Shown here one piece after another: positions 1-10,551 of a stretch of DNA of 64,000 nt. A program made the position numbers and the translations under genes. Below the pieces are notes generated by a model, which had not been told where the DNA came from, did no database searches, and worked only from the letters and a program-made list of their open reading frames with translations. Source of the stretch: Hysterangium stoloniferum (lineage: Eukaryota > Basidiomycota > Agaricomycetes > Hysterangiales > Hysterangiaceae); assembly GCA_015178975.1 (NCBI GenBank), contig WHVD01000040.1:310001-374000 (forward strand), in the 5' to 3' direction. Numbering within the stretch: the first letter of the stretch is position 1; each line of letters starts with the position of its first letter.

Positions 1-241
1 ACTAGCCCCATTGGACCCAGACATCGATAAATCACCGTGATGGTGGTCGGGTGATTTAGCATATAAGGTGATCCACACACAACCTGCACAGACATACAGA
101 CTGATCAGTATAATGTCTGAAGGCAACACCAGGTTCGTCCCTCTCTCCCTCCACTTGTTTGTCTTGTGACGTGGCGTATTTAGCATTCCAACCAGCATAG
201 CTCACACTCCACCCCATACACCTGGGTCGACACCAGTTACG
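1..241 (+). promoter_or_regulatory. Upstream region of the GH16 gene
   Basis: No convincing coding sequence. This stretch lies directly upstream of the GH16 start codon and probably holds its promoter and 5' UTR. A TATAAT-like word sits near 110, but I cannot assign a transcription start. Confidence 0.35.
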
Positions 242-2779
242 ATGGCGGAGCCCGTTGCCTACACCCATTCCAGATCACCTTCAGGAAGCGTTGCACATGA
301 TCTCAATTTTTCCCCCTTCTTAGTAACTTTGCCTCCTCAGGGGAATTCCCAAGGGTCTCCTTCCTTAACCCCTCCTCAGAGGATAAACAGTTGGTTGTCA
401 ATGCCTTCGGAGTCACGAAATGCATTTTCCTCTCCTCAGCGGCTTCCTCGGAATTCATCTAACCTAAGTGGAACATATTCCCCAACGGCCTCTGCGGTTC
501 CTTCGACCCTACATATGCCCGGATTGGTTGCTGGCGTCTACGTCTCGGGAGGGAGCATGGAATGCGATGTTAATGAAGGTGGCTATTTCATAAGTTATAT
601 CACATTGCCAATAGCCGGCCTGAACCCATATAATTTTCATTAGCGCATGATACATTTGTTTCTGGAAAGGGTTCTTTTAATTCTCAGCAACCGAGCCTTC
701 TTCAAAAGTCCTCCGTTATCAGCGGTCCGGTTCCCAAACCTTGGCTGAAACATCCCACTTGGTGTGACAAGGCGACGTGGTGGGTGACATTTGTAAGTCT
801 GCTCTTTTCGTTACTCTATTTTACTGGCGTCGTAACTACACGGGGGTTTCCATTTCTGACATGTTTTCCTCTGTTCACATTATCCTTAGGTCCCGTCGTT
901 TCTTGGTTTGATGGCTAGCATTATAACATGTTATATTGGCTATCGGAATGTAGCTTTGATTACACAGCCATTGTGTTTGGTCATGGAAGGTGAGGCTTTG
1001 TTATCGGTTGAGGTCTTCTAGCAATTGCGGCGCCGAACTTTATGCCAGACAATTTTGAGACATTTAACGTCGATACCGTTGGATCTATTTGGCAGAGGGA
1101 CGTCGAGATGGGAGGCTTTGGGTATGTTATCCTTGTCGCTGGATTGCATAGCTCTATTATTTCGTAAACAATTCAGAGTTCATCATTACTGATAGTTTCA
1201 TATCTGCTTAGGCAAAGCACGTTTGAAATGACCACGGCATCGTCAAACAACGCCTTCGTGAAGGGGGGCATGCTATATCTTATGCCAACTCTTACAGAAC
1301 TGTCCATACCAGGCGGGAATGACAGTGTCTTTGATGGGTACACTTACAACATTAGCGGCTGCACCAATACAATGAATGTCGCCGGTAAGCATGTTTATAT
1401 CATTTAACGCGTTTCACTGGATAATCTTGCTAAATCAAATTTTTACAAGGAATGGCATGTGGTGCCGTCTCCAATAGGACATCAAACACCATTATTAGTC
1501 CAGTCATGAGTGCCCGCATCACAACACAACAGAGCCATAATATTCAGTATGGTAAGGTCGAAGTACGTTCCAAATTGCCAATTGGGTAGGTCCTTTCAAA
1601 AATTCCAAAGTGATATTTCATGTTGACATGATCACGTTCTTTGAGTGACTGGGTGAGGAAAGGACTTCATCCTTTCTAATTTATATTAATATTTTGCGAA
1701 TGATTCAGTTGTGGCCGGGTATACGCATGTTACCCGTCAACGATACATATGGATCTTGGCCAATAAGCGGTAAGATTGTTCCGAGATAACGCTAAGCATT
1801 CTAACAGAATCTTCAATCTGTTAGGGGAAATAGATGCAAGTGTCCTTTAACTGATGACCGCCTTTCTCTTAACATCCTGTAGATTATGGAATCTCGTGGA
1901 AACGATGTGAGTTACCGCGCCGGGTATGTTAGCAAGCCCATTAGTCATTCCTCACTAAATCGGCGGTATAACCATCAGAGGCAGCAATTCCGTGCAAGGT
2001 TCATTGAACTGGGGACCAATTCCCGGGTCTATACTCAACGCTGTCTACAAGACAGCGAATTACTGGTCCAATCGACGAGTATCATTTTCACAAGGGTTTC
2101 ATACGTATACTCTTGAATGGACACCCGAATTTCTGTACGTTTATTTTTAATACATTTTTCCCGCTCTGGTAAAGTTAGACGATACTCGCAGGAGAATATC
2201 TGTTGATTCTCGACTGAAACATTTGCTGGACCTCCGATTTAATGTCCCATTTTTTCAACGGGGGAACTTTCCAGTGATAATCCAAAATAACACACGGACG
2301 ATTATATTGGAAAATCCATGGGAAGGAAGGGGAAACAGTGCTCCGTTTGACCAACGTGGGTACTTCCACCGGGCTTGTAGAATTTCTTTTATGATTCTGT
2401 TGTCAGCATTCTACCTGGCGATAGATCTCGCCGTTGGGGGGTAAGCTCGTTGCTAAATATCGCCTGATGAGCAAACCCAAATCTGGAAATGACAGTACGA
2501 CAGGCTGGTTCCCAGATAATGTCGGCGGCAAACCTTGGCTCGACCGCTCTGCAAGTACGAACTATGTCTCGAAAGCGATTAAATGGATCATTGAAATAAT
2601 TCACAGCGGCAATGCGTGATTTTGCATTGGCACAACCTGAATGGTATAAAACTTGGCCAGAGGATCCCCAAAACCGCGCAATGATTATGTTTGTCTGGGT
2701 TTCCGGTTTGGTATGTTTCGCCCACTGACTTGTCGTGATTATTATTAGCGACTATGTCAAGATGTGGCAGATATGCTAA
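242..2779 (+). CDS. GH16 family glucanase / beta-glucan synthesis-associated protein, 15 exons
   Basis: Fits the fungal membrane-anchored GH16 family, which acts on or builds cell-wall beta-glucan. Inferred exons: 242-578, 644-792, 890-989, 1049-1121, 1212-1384, 1450-1585, 1709-1769, 1825-1835, 1883-1923, 1979-2134, 2192-2355, 2407-2440, 2496-2554, 2607-2688, 2749-2779. A Ser/Pro-rich N-terminus precedes one short membrane segment (exon 3), then the GH16 jelly roll. Family landmarks are RDVEMGGFG, SARITTQQS, the catalytic EIDIMESRG, GSLNWGP, GFHTYTLEWTPEFL, TGWFPDN and the C-terminal VKMWQIC. The EID half of the active site is on an 11-nt exon followed by a GC-AG intron. All junctions keep phase except exon 6 to 7 (1586-1708), where the expected segment before LWPG is missing and phase does not close; this may be a frameshift or a misjudged splice site. 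The last exon is repeated near 15149 in the duplication. Confidence 0.83.
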
Positions 2780-3394
2780 ATCTGGCCCTCTCGTTAAATA
2801 CCAATACAATCTCTGCCAGAATCTATGGTGAGATATAAATGCGTATGCACAACTTATTCCTGCAGACCAATCTGGTATGTAGAATATTTTGATTGGGTGA
2901 AATTATTTGGCGGCTGTGACTGTGTCTACCCTAGAATCTTGTTGACATGCTTCAAATTTCTGCGCATTCCCTGTTCCCTTATTTCGAATATCTTGTGTTT
3001 TATTCGTGTCCACCTCCAAGAAACACTGTTAGATTCCGAGCATCATCCAGGCTCGTGTCATTACCAATTCCCTCTTCTTTCACGCTTTCATTGCTTCCCC
3101 ATTTTAGACTTCTATTGTCGATAGTGTATATATACATAGCTACATGAATAAAGTATCGCTAGGTGATTGCGAGGGTCTCCTGCTACTCGGATGTGTGGTG
3201 TGATAGAGACACGCGCATCTCAACATATAACAACACTTCATAGCAAATGGCTCACTCATCATCCTCACTTTATGCTCAACAGAATATACTACTTGGTATG
3301 GCATGAACTTCTAATCTACCTAAAGTATCTATGTCTTGTCTTCACACAATATTTCTTGAAGCAGTCTTGACATGTTGGAATTGAAAATTCAATA
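2780..3394. other. Gene-free stretch, GH16 downstream region
   Basis: Probably the 3' UTR and terminator of the GH16 gene followed by intergenic DNA. Most of it (about 2840-3390) is absent from the second duplication copy. I see no supportable gene. Confidence 0.5.
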
Positions 3395-3511
3395 TCTAGT
3401 AACTACAGCACAATATATATGTAACTGTTCTAAGTCCCCCAAGTTGGCATCAGTAAATTGTGACATGTAGCATCCATGAGCTTATATCCTATAAGGAATA
3501 CAACCAAATAA

Positions 3512-3605
3512 GGACCAGTAGCTCAGGGTGGCAGAGCACTGGCATATATAGCCAGGAAGCCCTTAGTTTAACCCCAGGCTGGGTCAATACTTTTTTATAC
3601 CTTTA
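3512..3605 (+). repeat. tRNA-derived SINE-like sequence, copy A
   Basis: A tRNA-like head with a box A region (TAGCTCAGGGTGGCAGAGCA) and a degenerate box B near 3568 is followed by a short tail, CAATACTTTTTTATACCTTTAA. The anticodon stem CTGGC/GCCAG is perfect and the loop reads ATATATA. The same unit is at 15371 in the duplication, and a relative with a similar tail is at 60978. Confidence 0.6.
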
Positions 3606-3808
3606 ATATCCACGTGGGAAATAATGTATCCATGTCAATATCGAGGCGTGGAAGCTCCGTCTATATAGGGTGCACCTGTGTTACTTTGAAGCTCAATAAA
3701 CCTGTAGTGGAAAGAAGTCACCATCGATTTGGTACTACTCGTAATAACCAAAGAGATTACAAAGGATACTTCTCAATCGGGAAATTCACGAAGATTTTCG
3801 TGCATGCA

Positions 3809-3942
3809 TTATGATTTGGAAATAATTGCGATATTCAGCCGTGAGCAAGATTGCATTAGGTCTTGTCTTGCAATATAGAGGAAGTCATCGGGTGGGAAAT
3901 CTCCGTTATTAAGAAGTTCACGTTCGTAATCGGCAATGATCA
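3809..3942 (-). other. Candidate terminal coding exon downstream of forkhead copy A
   Basis: A 134-bp open stretch on the minus strand runs from an AG acceptor to a TAA stop. The counterpart 15663-15796 has the same length, and most differences between copies fall at synonymous third positions. The frame contains ADYERELLNNGDF and YIARQDLMQS. It may be the last exon of the forkhead gene or of a small neighbouring gene; I cannot connect it with certainty. Confidence 0.4.
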
Positions 3943-4249
3943 CTTATATGTGATATGATCTGCATTATCCCAACATCCATGATCAATAAGCATTCCTCTA
4001 GAAGTCATCAGGGCTTAGGTACTCACAGAATTCTCACAAGTAATATGTTCTACCACATGTTTGATCGATGCAGCCGGGATATAACAACGCCGTTATGTAT
4101 ATTGGGAGACCCCTTTGTACCAAAAATAACTAGAGAAAAGAAGAAAGAAGGGCCATACGAAGTATCCATGGAAATGAGTGCGGCAAGATCACGTATAAAA
4201 GCAGTGTCGGTACCCCTAAGTGTTTCTCGGTGTCATCGAACCTCAAGAG

Positions 4250-5269
4250 ACAGTATGGATGGACATACCTAGATCTTCGCAGCATTCGACAAGTCATCCC
4301 ACGTTTGTGCCCGATCATAAAGGCGCGCACAGGGAGTGTGTCCTCCTCTCGCCGAGTGATAAAGATAGACGGCGCGAAATGTTCGGAGGCTGTAAGCCGG
4401 ACAGGAGTAGGAGCTGGAGCGATCTCATGGAGATGGTTTGGCGTCGGGGATGTGGTCAGGCGATATTGGCTAGTATACCCGCTTCCTGCAAATCCATGAG
4501 CACCAGGTCTGATGTCGAGGGTTTGGCGTCGGGGATGTGGTCAGGTGATATTGGCTAGTATACCCGCTTCCTGCAAATCCATGAGCACCAGGCCTGATGT
4601 CGGAAATTTCTTTTTTTGCAAGTTTCCACCAGTATCGACACTCCATGATGTCATAGTAGTAAGGATAGCAAAACGACAATTGACAAGAAAAAAAAATTTA
4701 CTCTGTCACCGGGCTGCATTTTGTGCTCAGGGGTGCGCTCAAATTCGAAGACTTTACATTTCCCCAAAAAATGCCTCACTGTGCTCTAATGATGTTGGGG
4801 CGTTCATTCAACCTAAAAGTGAGTAACATGACCTTCCTATGCGGAATATCAACGTCACTTGCCTGCCATTGTAAGTCATCGGAGTGCAGCTCGGGGTAGC
4901 GCATTGAGATTGCGTATATTATCTCTACGCTTGTTAACATTTTCATGGGATGCCCCCATATCGCGGTGGCTATGACGTTCTCGTGCGTATTGGGAATTAT
5001 ATCTTCTGAGGTGGCGTCTTGTAGCTCTAGAAGGGTCAACCGCCTCAAGCTTGCTGTGACGGGTATAAACATATGGACATCAGTTGAGATACCGACATAC
5101 GATTTTGTTCTTGCCATGCTTCGAATACAGCCTGCCTTCCTACGTTGGGATACAACTGTTGTAGTCTTTTAAGATGATCCGTGAGCGGGGACGTGAATGG
5201 CGAATGAACGGGCGATGCTGGGGCCACAGAACTCGTTTTGTTGGAGCTTCTTGATGGATGCATGGACAT
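4250..5269 (-). pseudogene. Forkhead-domain gene, copy A, C-terminally disrupted
   Basis: Predicted forkhead (winged-helix) DNA-binding protein, presumably nuclear. Exons 5269-5101, 5053-4863, 4785-4702 and 4640 onward, with introns of 47, 77 and 61 bp. The second has a GC-AG boundary (gcaagt donor). Splicing rebuilds forkhead landmarks in order: VIATAIWGHPMKMLTSVEI, YAISMRYPELHSDDLQWQ, then VRHFLGKCKVFEF (the family's recognition-helix region), PGDR and YWWKLA (wing). An 85-bp direct tandem duplication (units from about 4436 and 4521) is not a multiple of three and truncates the C-terminus at 4470. A ~160-bp segment present in copy B is missing near 4330. A retroposed insertion sits just upstream of the start. 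Function of the truncated product is unknown. Confidence 0.7.
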
Positions 5270-5302
5270 CTTCGTTCAAAGACGACAAGAAGGTATGGGG
5301 TC

Positions 5303-5430
5303 GGACGAAGCTCACTCGGAACTTCTTACCACCGTAGCATAGTTTCTCTGGGGGCCTTTCCACCCCCTAGCCGCAGTTAGCCATTGTTGCTTGAAGCGGG
5401 ATACAAATATAACAAAAAAAAAAAAAAAAA
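5303..5430 (+). mobile_element. Poly(A)-tailed retroposed insertion with TSD
   Basis: About 128 bp absent from copy B. It is flanked by direct repeats AAGGTATGGGGTC (5290-5302 and 5430-5442) and ends in a run of about 18 A. Copy B has a single AAGGTATGGGTC at 17214-17225, that is, the empty site. This is the structure left by LINE-type retroposition. I do not recognise the ~110-bp body as a known small RNA or SINE. Confidence 0.85.
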
Positions 5431-5639
5431 AGGTATGGGGTCAGGAAATAAACTGGAAGACAACAGTGAACTACGAACTTGCCAAAGAAAAAAGTTGGTT
5501 ACTTTTATATGTATACCGATATCCGACTATATCCTCGGCAACCCAACAAGCACTAGAAGCCATCGCTTGCTTTACAGCCCAGCGATGTGTGCCGGGGAAC
5601 GCTCGAATGGTCTGCTTCTCAATGGCATGTAACTGAATA

Positions 5640-6421
5640 CAAACGAAATGGCCAAGATCCCGCTCTGTTCCACTGCAATTCCAACGCCTTTTAATTTTGG
5701 TCGGGCGCTTCTCCCAATGTCAATTTGAGCGTTCACATCCCACCGCCTACTTTAATTTGTATTTCATTCAATTGCAGACCACAAGTCCACGCACAAATAG
5801 TTTGTACGTACCTTCGCGTGTCCGTTGGTGGTCAGCACACCCTCGTGGTGCGAGCACCGCCTATGCCTATATTTACAAATTTATTAAATTATATTGCAAG
5901 CGCCTAAGTCGTTTTTCCTGCTACCACATAGTAATAAGTACCTTGCTCATATAGATTAGTTCGGGCATTGCCTGCCCTCGTTTTAGGTGAATATAGTCGT
6001 TTTTCCTGCTACCTTACAGCAGCGACTGAACTCGGGTATTGTCTGCCCTCATTTTAGTTTTGTCAGTTACCTTGGGTATACTACACTTCCGTGTCAGTAC
6101 ATGAAACTTCAAGCCCTGTAATATAGTGTTGTATTAGTGCCTCATGTTTAGGCTTTGGCTGGAGTATTTATCTAGTGAATCACACATACCGGGAAGGACA
6201 TATTCTATACTTATATCCGAGCACAGATGTTATAACCACATTGGATCAAAATATGTAAAATAAAAGAGGATAACTGCCCTACGCCACGGTCCAGATCGTC
6301 AGTATTACTTTTCTTAATATCTATCCCCATGCCTTCCCTTTGAGGTTTTATTGTTCATTATACTGCAAAAATGGCAATATTCCTATTCCATTGATTGTCA
6401 GTGTGAAGAGGACTATGCGGC
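5640..6421. other. Gene-free stretch upstream of forkhead copy A
   Basis: No supportable ORF. It holds two copies of GTCGTTTTTCCTGCTACC (about 5909 and 5997) with related flanks, a local duplication also represented once at 17638. It probably includes the forkhead promoter. Confidence 0.4.
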
Positions 6422-7480
6422 AAGGGGCAGACAGAAATACTTATCAGGAACAATGAAGGTGCTTAATGGGGTTAGTCGGAGTACTGATGGTTTTTGCAAA
6501 TGATTGGAGTTTTGCATGAGGTCCAATCAGGTCTGACAGTATGCCAAGCACACAGGTTGTAACAACCAGCTTCAATCTCACTGTGGAAGTCTGCACCATG
6601 ACAATGAATGTAAGCCTTTCTGAATGAGAAATACTCTTCAATTGGGTTGAAATCAGGTGAGCATGGTGGTAGGTACATAAGTTTGACACCCCTGCAGGAA
6701 TTCAGCATTTGAAAAATATCTGAACAGTTAAAGTGTTTACTGCTGGTCACACATTTCTTGATACTATCCACATGATGGATTTCACAATTATCAATAACCA
6801 GCATACTCCATGGCTCAGGGTATGGGTCCATTTCTTCAAGAAATCCTTCAAGCCATGCTTTGAAGGTGTTACCATTGAATGAACCTTGAACAATCTGAGG
6901 ATAAATGAGTATGTTGACAACACTCTCATCACCAAAGACATGATGCCAGGGGGGTTCCTTGCCAATCATAAAATGGAATGTTTCACAAGCTTCTTCACAG
7001 TGTTCAGCAGCAACCTTTGAGAGCTGGAAAGCAGTGAGTGGTGAGACAACTAGAAACTAAGCATTGAGCACATACTGTTTTACTTGTGATACCAAGGAGT
7101 TTGAGGGACCATTGAATGGTGGAAAGCGAGACAGCTACCCCATGTTGCTCTAAGAGCTGCTCTGAAATCTCATCCAGGTATCTGTCTGAAGAATGATCTA
7201 GAAGAGCTAACATGAACTTGGTGCTGATCACTGGAAGATTGGTCAAGACTATACCTCGACATGACAATTATCCAGCAAGCACTCCTTCCCCATCTTCTGG
7301 TGCTTATTTGGATCCTTCACAACTCCTCCAATCTCCTTGTGGGTCTGCAAAACACATTGCACCACACAAAGTGACATGTTGAGGTTATTGGCAATGGCGA
7401 TATACCAGTGATCAAACCACTATGAATGTCCAGCGTAAATGGTGAAAATTGTTCCTGATAAGTATTTCTGTCTGCCCCTT
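6422..7480 (-). mobile_element. Tc1/mariner-superfamily DNA transposon relic
   Basis: Bounded by 33-bp perfect terminal inverted repeats beginning AAGGGGCAGACAGAAATAC (6422-6454 and 7448-7480). The expected TA target duplication is seen at the right end (TA) and has decayed to CA at the left. It carries one transposase relic on the minus strand and little else. Confidence 0.85.
6472..7267 (-). pseudogene. Tc1/mariner (IS630-like) DDE transposase, broken
   Basis: The N-terminal part (7267 downward) has a helix-turn-helix-like region (EISEQLLEQHGVAVS...TIQWSLKLLG). The C-terminal part has the DDE catalytic pattern: an Asp in VIDNCEIHH and the Pro-Asp-Phe-Asn-Pro-Ile-Glu box in LPPCSPDFNPIEEYF. 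The two parts lie in different frames with a stop around 7000-7060, so the gene is broken or contains an unrecognised intron. Normal role: cut-and-paste transposition at TA sites. Confidence 0.8.
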
Positions 7481-7659
7481 ATCCTACATATACAACCCAT
7501 TTATGCCTTTTCCACCCCCGTAGTAATCTATGTCCAGATTTATAATGTTCCATCTATCGGTCTCCATTTTCACATCACTCTATATGTAGTTCCATCTTCT
7601 CCATTAGTACTTTCCTTTGTTCTGTTTTTGTTCAGATAAGTGCTGGATTTCTGTATACA

Positions 7660-8025
7660 TGCCACTCATGTATCATAGTATCAGAATAATCAGAATATCG
7701 ACTCAGAACACTCCTAAACAACTCTCATAGTCTTGCTCTAAATATCCTCCTCTCCACCTCTGCTTGTGCTCACTCACCCTCAGTTTCCGACTCTCAGTCT
7801 CTGACCCTCCGACCCAACCTTCGACTTATCCTTTGGCTTCCGATCAGTGACTTGCCAAGAGGATTATTCAACAGGATTCATTTTCCGCCTGCCCAAAATT
7901 TAAGGACACCCAATGGTAACTTGCGAGGGTGCAGCACATAAGCTGAAGCCAAGTCCTTCCGTTTGGCCCCTGTCAGTCTACCGACATCAGTGAGTTTGTC
8001 AGTTTTTTGTTCTTAATACTGGTCA
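7660..8025 (+). repeat. LTR fragment, family B
   Basis: Resembles the 3' half of the solo LTR at 9238-9977: shared CAGAATATCGACTCAGAACACTC, TTAAGGACACCCAATGG and CACATAAGCTGAAGCCAAG blocks. It ends near TTCTTAATA, a decayed form of the LTR terminus. The 5' part has diverged beyond secure alignment or was cut by the Tc1 insertion. Confidence 0.65.
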
Positions 8026-8262
8026 GGAGGGCAAGCCTTACTTATTTTTGTATGGTGCTTTAGAGGCTGTCAAGCTCCACCACATTCATGGTTGGTGTTA
8101 CAATCCATTCCCAGATATTTCAATATTCCAATATAATCTTCCACTCTAGGATATTCCAATATTCTGATGTATCCTCCATTTTTGGAAACTAACTAATCTG
8201 CAGATATACCAAACTTTGCCCTTGTTCCATATTTGGTAATTTTTCCTAATCTGTTCTCATTA

Positions 8263-8368
8263 GAGAGTATTTGCAACTAATGAAATATTAGCAAACTGAA
8301 TTGGTTCCTGATATGAATATCAGGAACACCATTCAGTTTGCTGATATATATTAGTTGTGAATACTCTC
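8263..8368. mobile_element. Foldback MITE, copy 1
   Basis: A 106-bp near-perfect palindrome: GAGAGTATTTGCAACTAAT ... ATTAGTTGTGAATACTCTC with centre TGATATGAATATCA. It is flanked by TA on both sides, the target duplication of Tc1/mariner-type MITEs. A second copy is at 29373-29476. Confidence 0.8.
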
Positions 8369-8769
8369 TATTGTGATCTCAATCTGTAGTACAATAGCCA
8401 GAGAATCTATATTAGTCTCCTTGCATTTGTACTTGCACCTTAGATCTGATATCAATTTAGTTAGCTTATTCCTCTTTGGAACTTTGAATAATCATAAGCT
8501 CTCCAACACTTATCAGTCCTCCAAAATTAAGGATATATGAGTATTTGCATAGTGCTGCAGCACATAAGCTGAAACCAAGTCTTGACCCTACCTGGCAGTA
8601 TCAGAGTTCCTAGTTATTTCCTGATAGTTCCAGAATAAGTCCTGACATGGAACTTAACAGCTAGGTAGTTTTATTTGTGAAATACTCATAGTATCACAAA
8701 TAAATTGGCATAGAACAAGTACCCATAACAACAATTGCCAGATATTTCAGATTAGAGAATCAAGCTGTG

Positions 8770-10546
8770 TGTTAAGTTCCAAAGAGGATCTCTCAAGCCC
8801 TGTGAAGGTTTCTGGTAATTATTCCGAACACTTTCCAGGAATGTCCCATGGAGTCCCCAGGTAATAGTCTGGAGAGTTTCTGGGGATTAGTACAAGGAGT
8901 GTATCAGAATAATTACCAGAGGTACTGAGATGGACTTGGCTTCAGCTTATGTGCTGCACCCTCATACACTCATTCAGGTGTCCATATTTCGAGCTGACAG
9001 AATGCCTACAAGGAAGATGTAGATTCCAGAGTTCCCATGGGAGTTCCGGGAATTGAGTGTGCAGACAGACAAGAGGAGTAGAGACTGGATCAGGACATAT
9101 TCGGGGTGTAACTAGTTTGAGATTGAAACTAGAGAGTAAGTACATGAGTATGGAAGACTTATATAGACTTTGAGATATATGCAATACCAAATATGGTAAT
9201 AATGAGGTGCAAAACAAGTAAACATAAAATGAGATGATGTTACGACCATGTCACAACCTGATGGTCCCCAAGGTTATTGCCGTCTATTGACATTTTCAAG
9301 TTATTGATCATGTCTTCGCATCGGAAACCATCGGTCTCCCGATGCTGACATATGCTTTCATGGCGATCAAACCCTGTTTATGCCCCATCAAAATATACTC
9401 GTACTATCTGGTTATACTCTGATGTGTCCCTTTTTATTATGATGATCCATTCTACTCTATGTTTCACATATGCCTATATATACTTGTAACCCTCGGACTA
9501 TTTCCTTTTCTCATAATCCCACTCTCAGTTAATCATGGCCTCCAAACTTATCATAACCTTCCCATTCCTAGTCAAGTTTATTTGTCAAATAATGTTCTGC
9601 TCTTCTCGTAGTTAGTATTTTCTAGATGCCAAATACTTGTATATGAACCCGCTGTAGTTGTAGTTACTAGGCAATCAGAATATCAACTCAGAACACTCAC
9701 ATACATCTCTAGAAGTCTTACACTAAGTATCCCGCTCTCTGCCTTCGCATGTGCTTGCCCACTCTCGGTCCCTGACCCCTTGGCCTGACACTCAACTTAT
9801 CCTTTGGTCCCGATCGGTAACTCACCGTGAAGTACTCATTAGGACTAGTCTTTGCCCATCTGAAATTTAAGGACACCCAATGGTTATTTGTGAGGGCGCA
9901 GCATATAAGCTTAAGCCAAGTCCTTCCGATCAGTCCCCGTCAGCCAACCAACATTAGTCAGTTTTCAGTTCTTAACAGATGAGCAAATACCAAACTAGGC
10001 ATTAGGGACAGAATGGAATGGGAGTGGGGTGCAAAACATGACAGGTCATTTGACCATAATGGGAATGGGGTTCTATGCTCTGTTAGAGGGGTTCCAGGAG
10101 TCCAGTCAGAGTCCAGTGATGAGAACAGAGTGTCAGGTATAAATAGGTTGATGTGTGGGTCCAGCAGAGTCCGATGACTGGTACATGAGACACAGTGTCA
10201 GATATAGACAGGTTTGACATGTGTGGGTTCATAATGGGAACAGGGTTCTATGCTCTGTTAGAGGGGTTCCAGAAGTCCAGTCAGAGTATGGTGATGGGCA
10301 CAGAGAGTCAGGCATAAACAGGTTGACATGTGGGTCCAGCAGAGTCTGATGACTAGTACATGAGACACAGTGTCAGATATAGACAGGCTGACATTCAGGT
10401 CCAGCAGAGTCTGATGACTGGTGCATATAGGGTGATGTGCAGGTCCCAGCAGGTACTCCAGTTGTAACTGTACCTTGGGTACCATATAGAGGGTCGAGTG
10501 AATATAAGGTGTGGTCCAGGTCCCAGCAGGTTTTCCGGTCCTAATA
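8770..10546 (-). repeat. Solo LTR, family A, reverse orientation, interrupted by a nested solo LTR
   Basis: Starts TGTTAAG at 8770 and ends at 10546 (decayed CCTAATA). It is flanked by 5-bp duplications CTGTG (8765-8769 and 10547-10551). In reverse it contains the gypsy LTR landmarks: the U5 block around the AAGCTGAAGCCAAGTCC-type motif near 8945, and the U3 block ATTATGGTCAAATGACCTGTC near 10040. A second solo LTR (9238-9977) is inserted in it. About 175 bp of U3 is tandemly duplicated at roughly 10056-10410. Confidence 0.8.
9238..9977 (+). repeat. Solo LTR, family B, nested, TSD GATGA
   Basis: 740 bp, starts TGTTACGACC and ends TTCTTAACA. It is flanked by perfect 5-bp direct repeats GATGA (9233-9237 and 9978-9982). 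It lies inside the reverse solo LTR 8770-10546, so it is the younger insertion. Confidence 0.88.
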
Positions 10547-10551
10547 CTGTG

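Larger units (their letters stand above)
2745..6030. repeat. Segmental duplication, copy A
   Basis: Matches 15139-17670 at high identity over most of its length. It starts in the last intron of the GH16 gene, includes that gene's last exon, a tRNA-like SINE, the whole forkhead gene and its upstream region, and fades after the GTCGTTTTTCCTGCTACC motif. Compared with copy B it has an extra ~550 bp at about 2840-3390, an 85-bp tandem duplication near 4436-4605, a roughly 160-bp deletion near 4330 and a poly(A)-tailed insertion at 5303-5430. Confidence 0.9.

Noticed and set aside
3614-3814. 66-residue plus-strand ORF present in both duplication copies (also 15468-15668)
   Set aside because: Several of the differences between the copies change the amino acid, no splice partner or domain is visible, and it overlaps the SINE tail and the minus-strand exon-like stretch. 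Conservation is explained by the duplication itself.
5384-5636. Plus-strand ORFs reading through the A18 tract
   Set aside because: They arise from the retroposed poly(A) tail and the forkhead upstream region; no coding signal.
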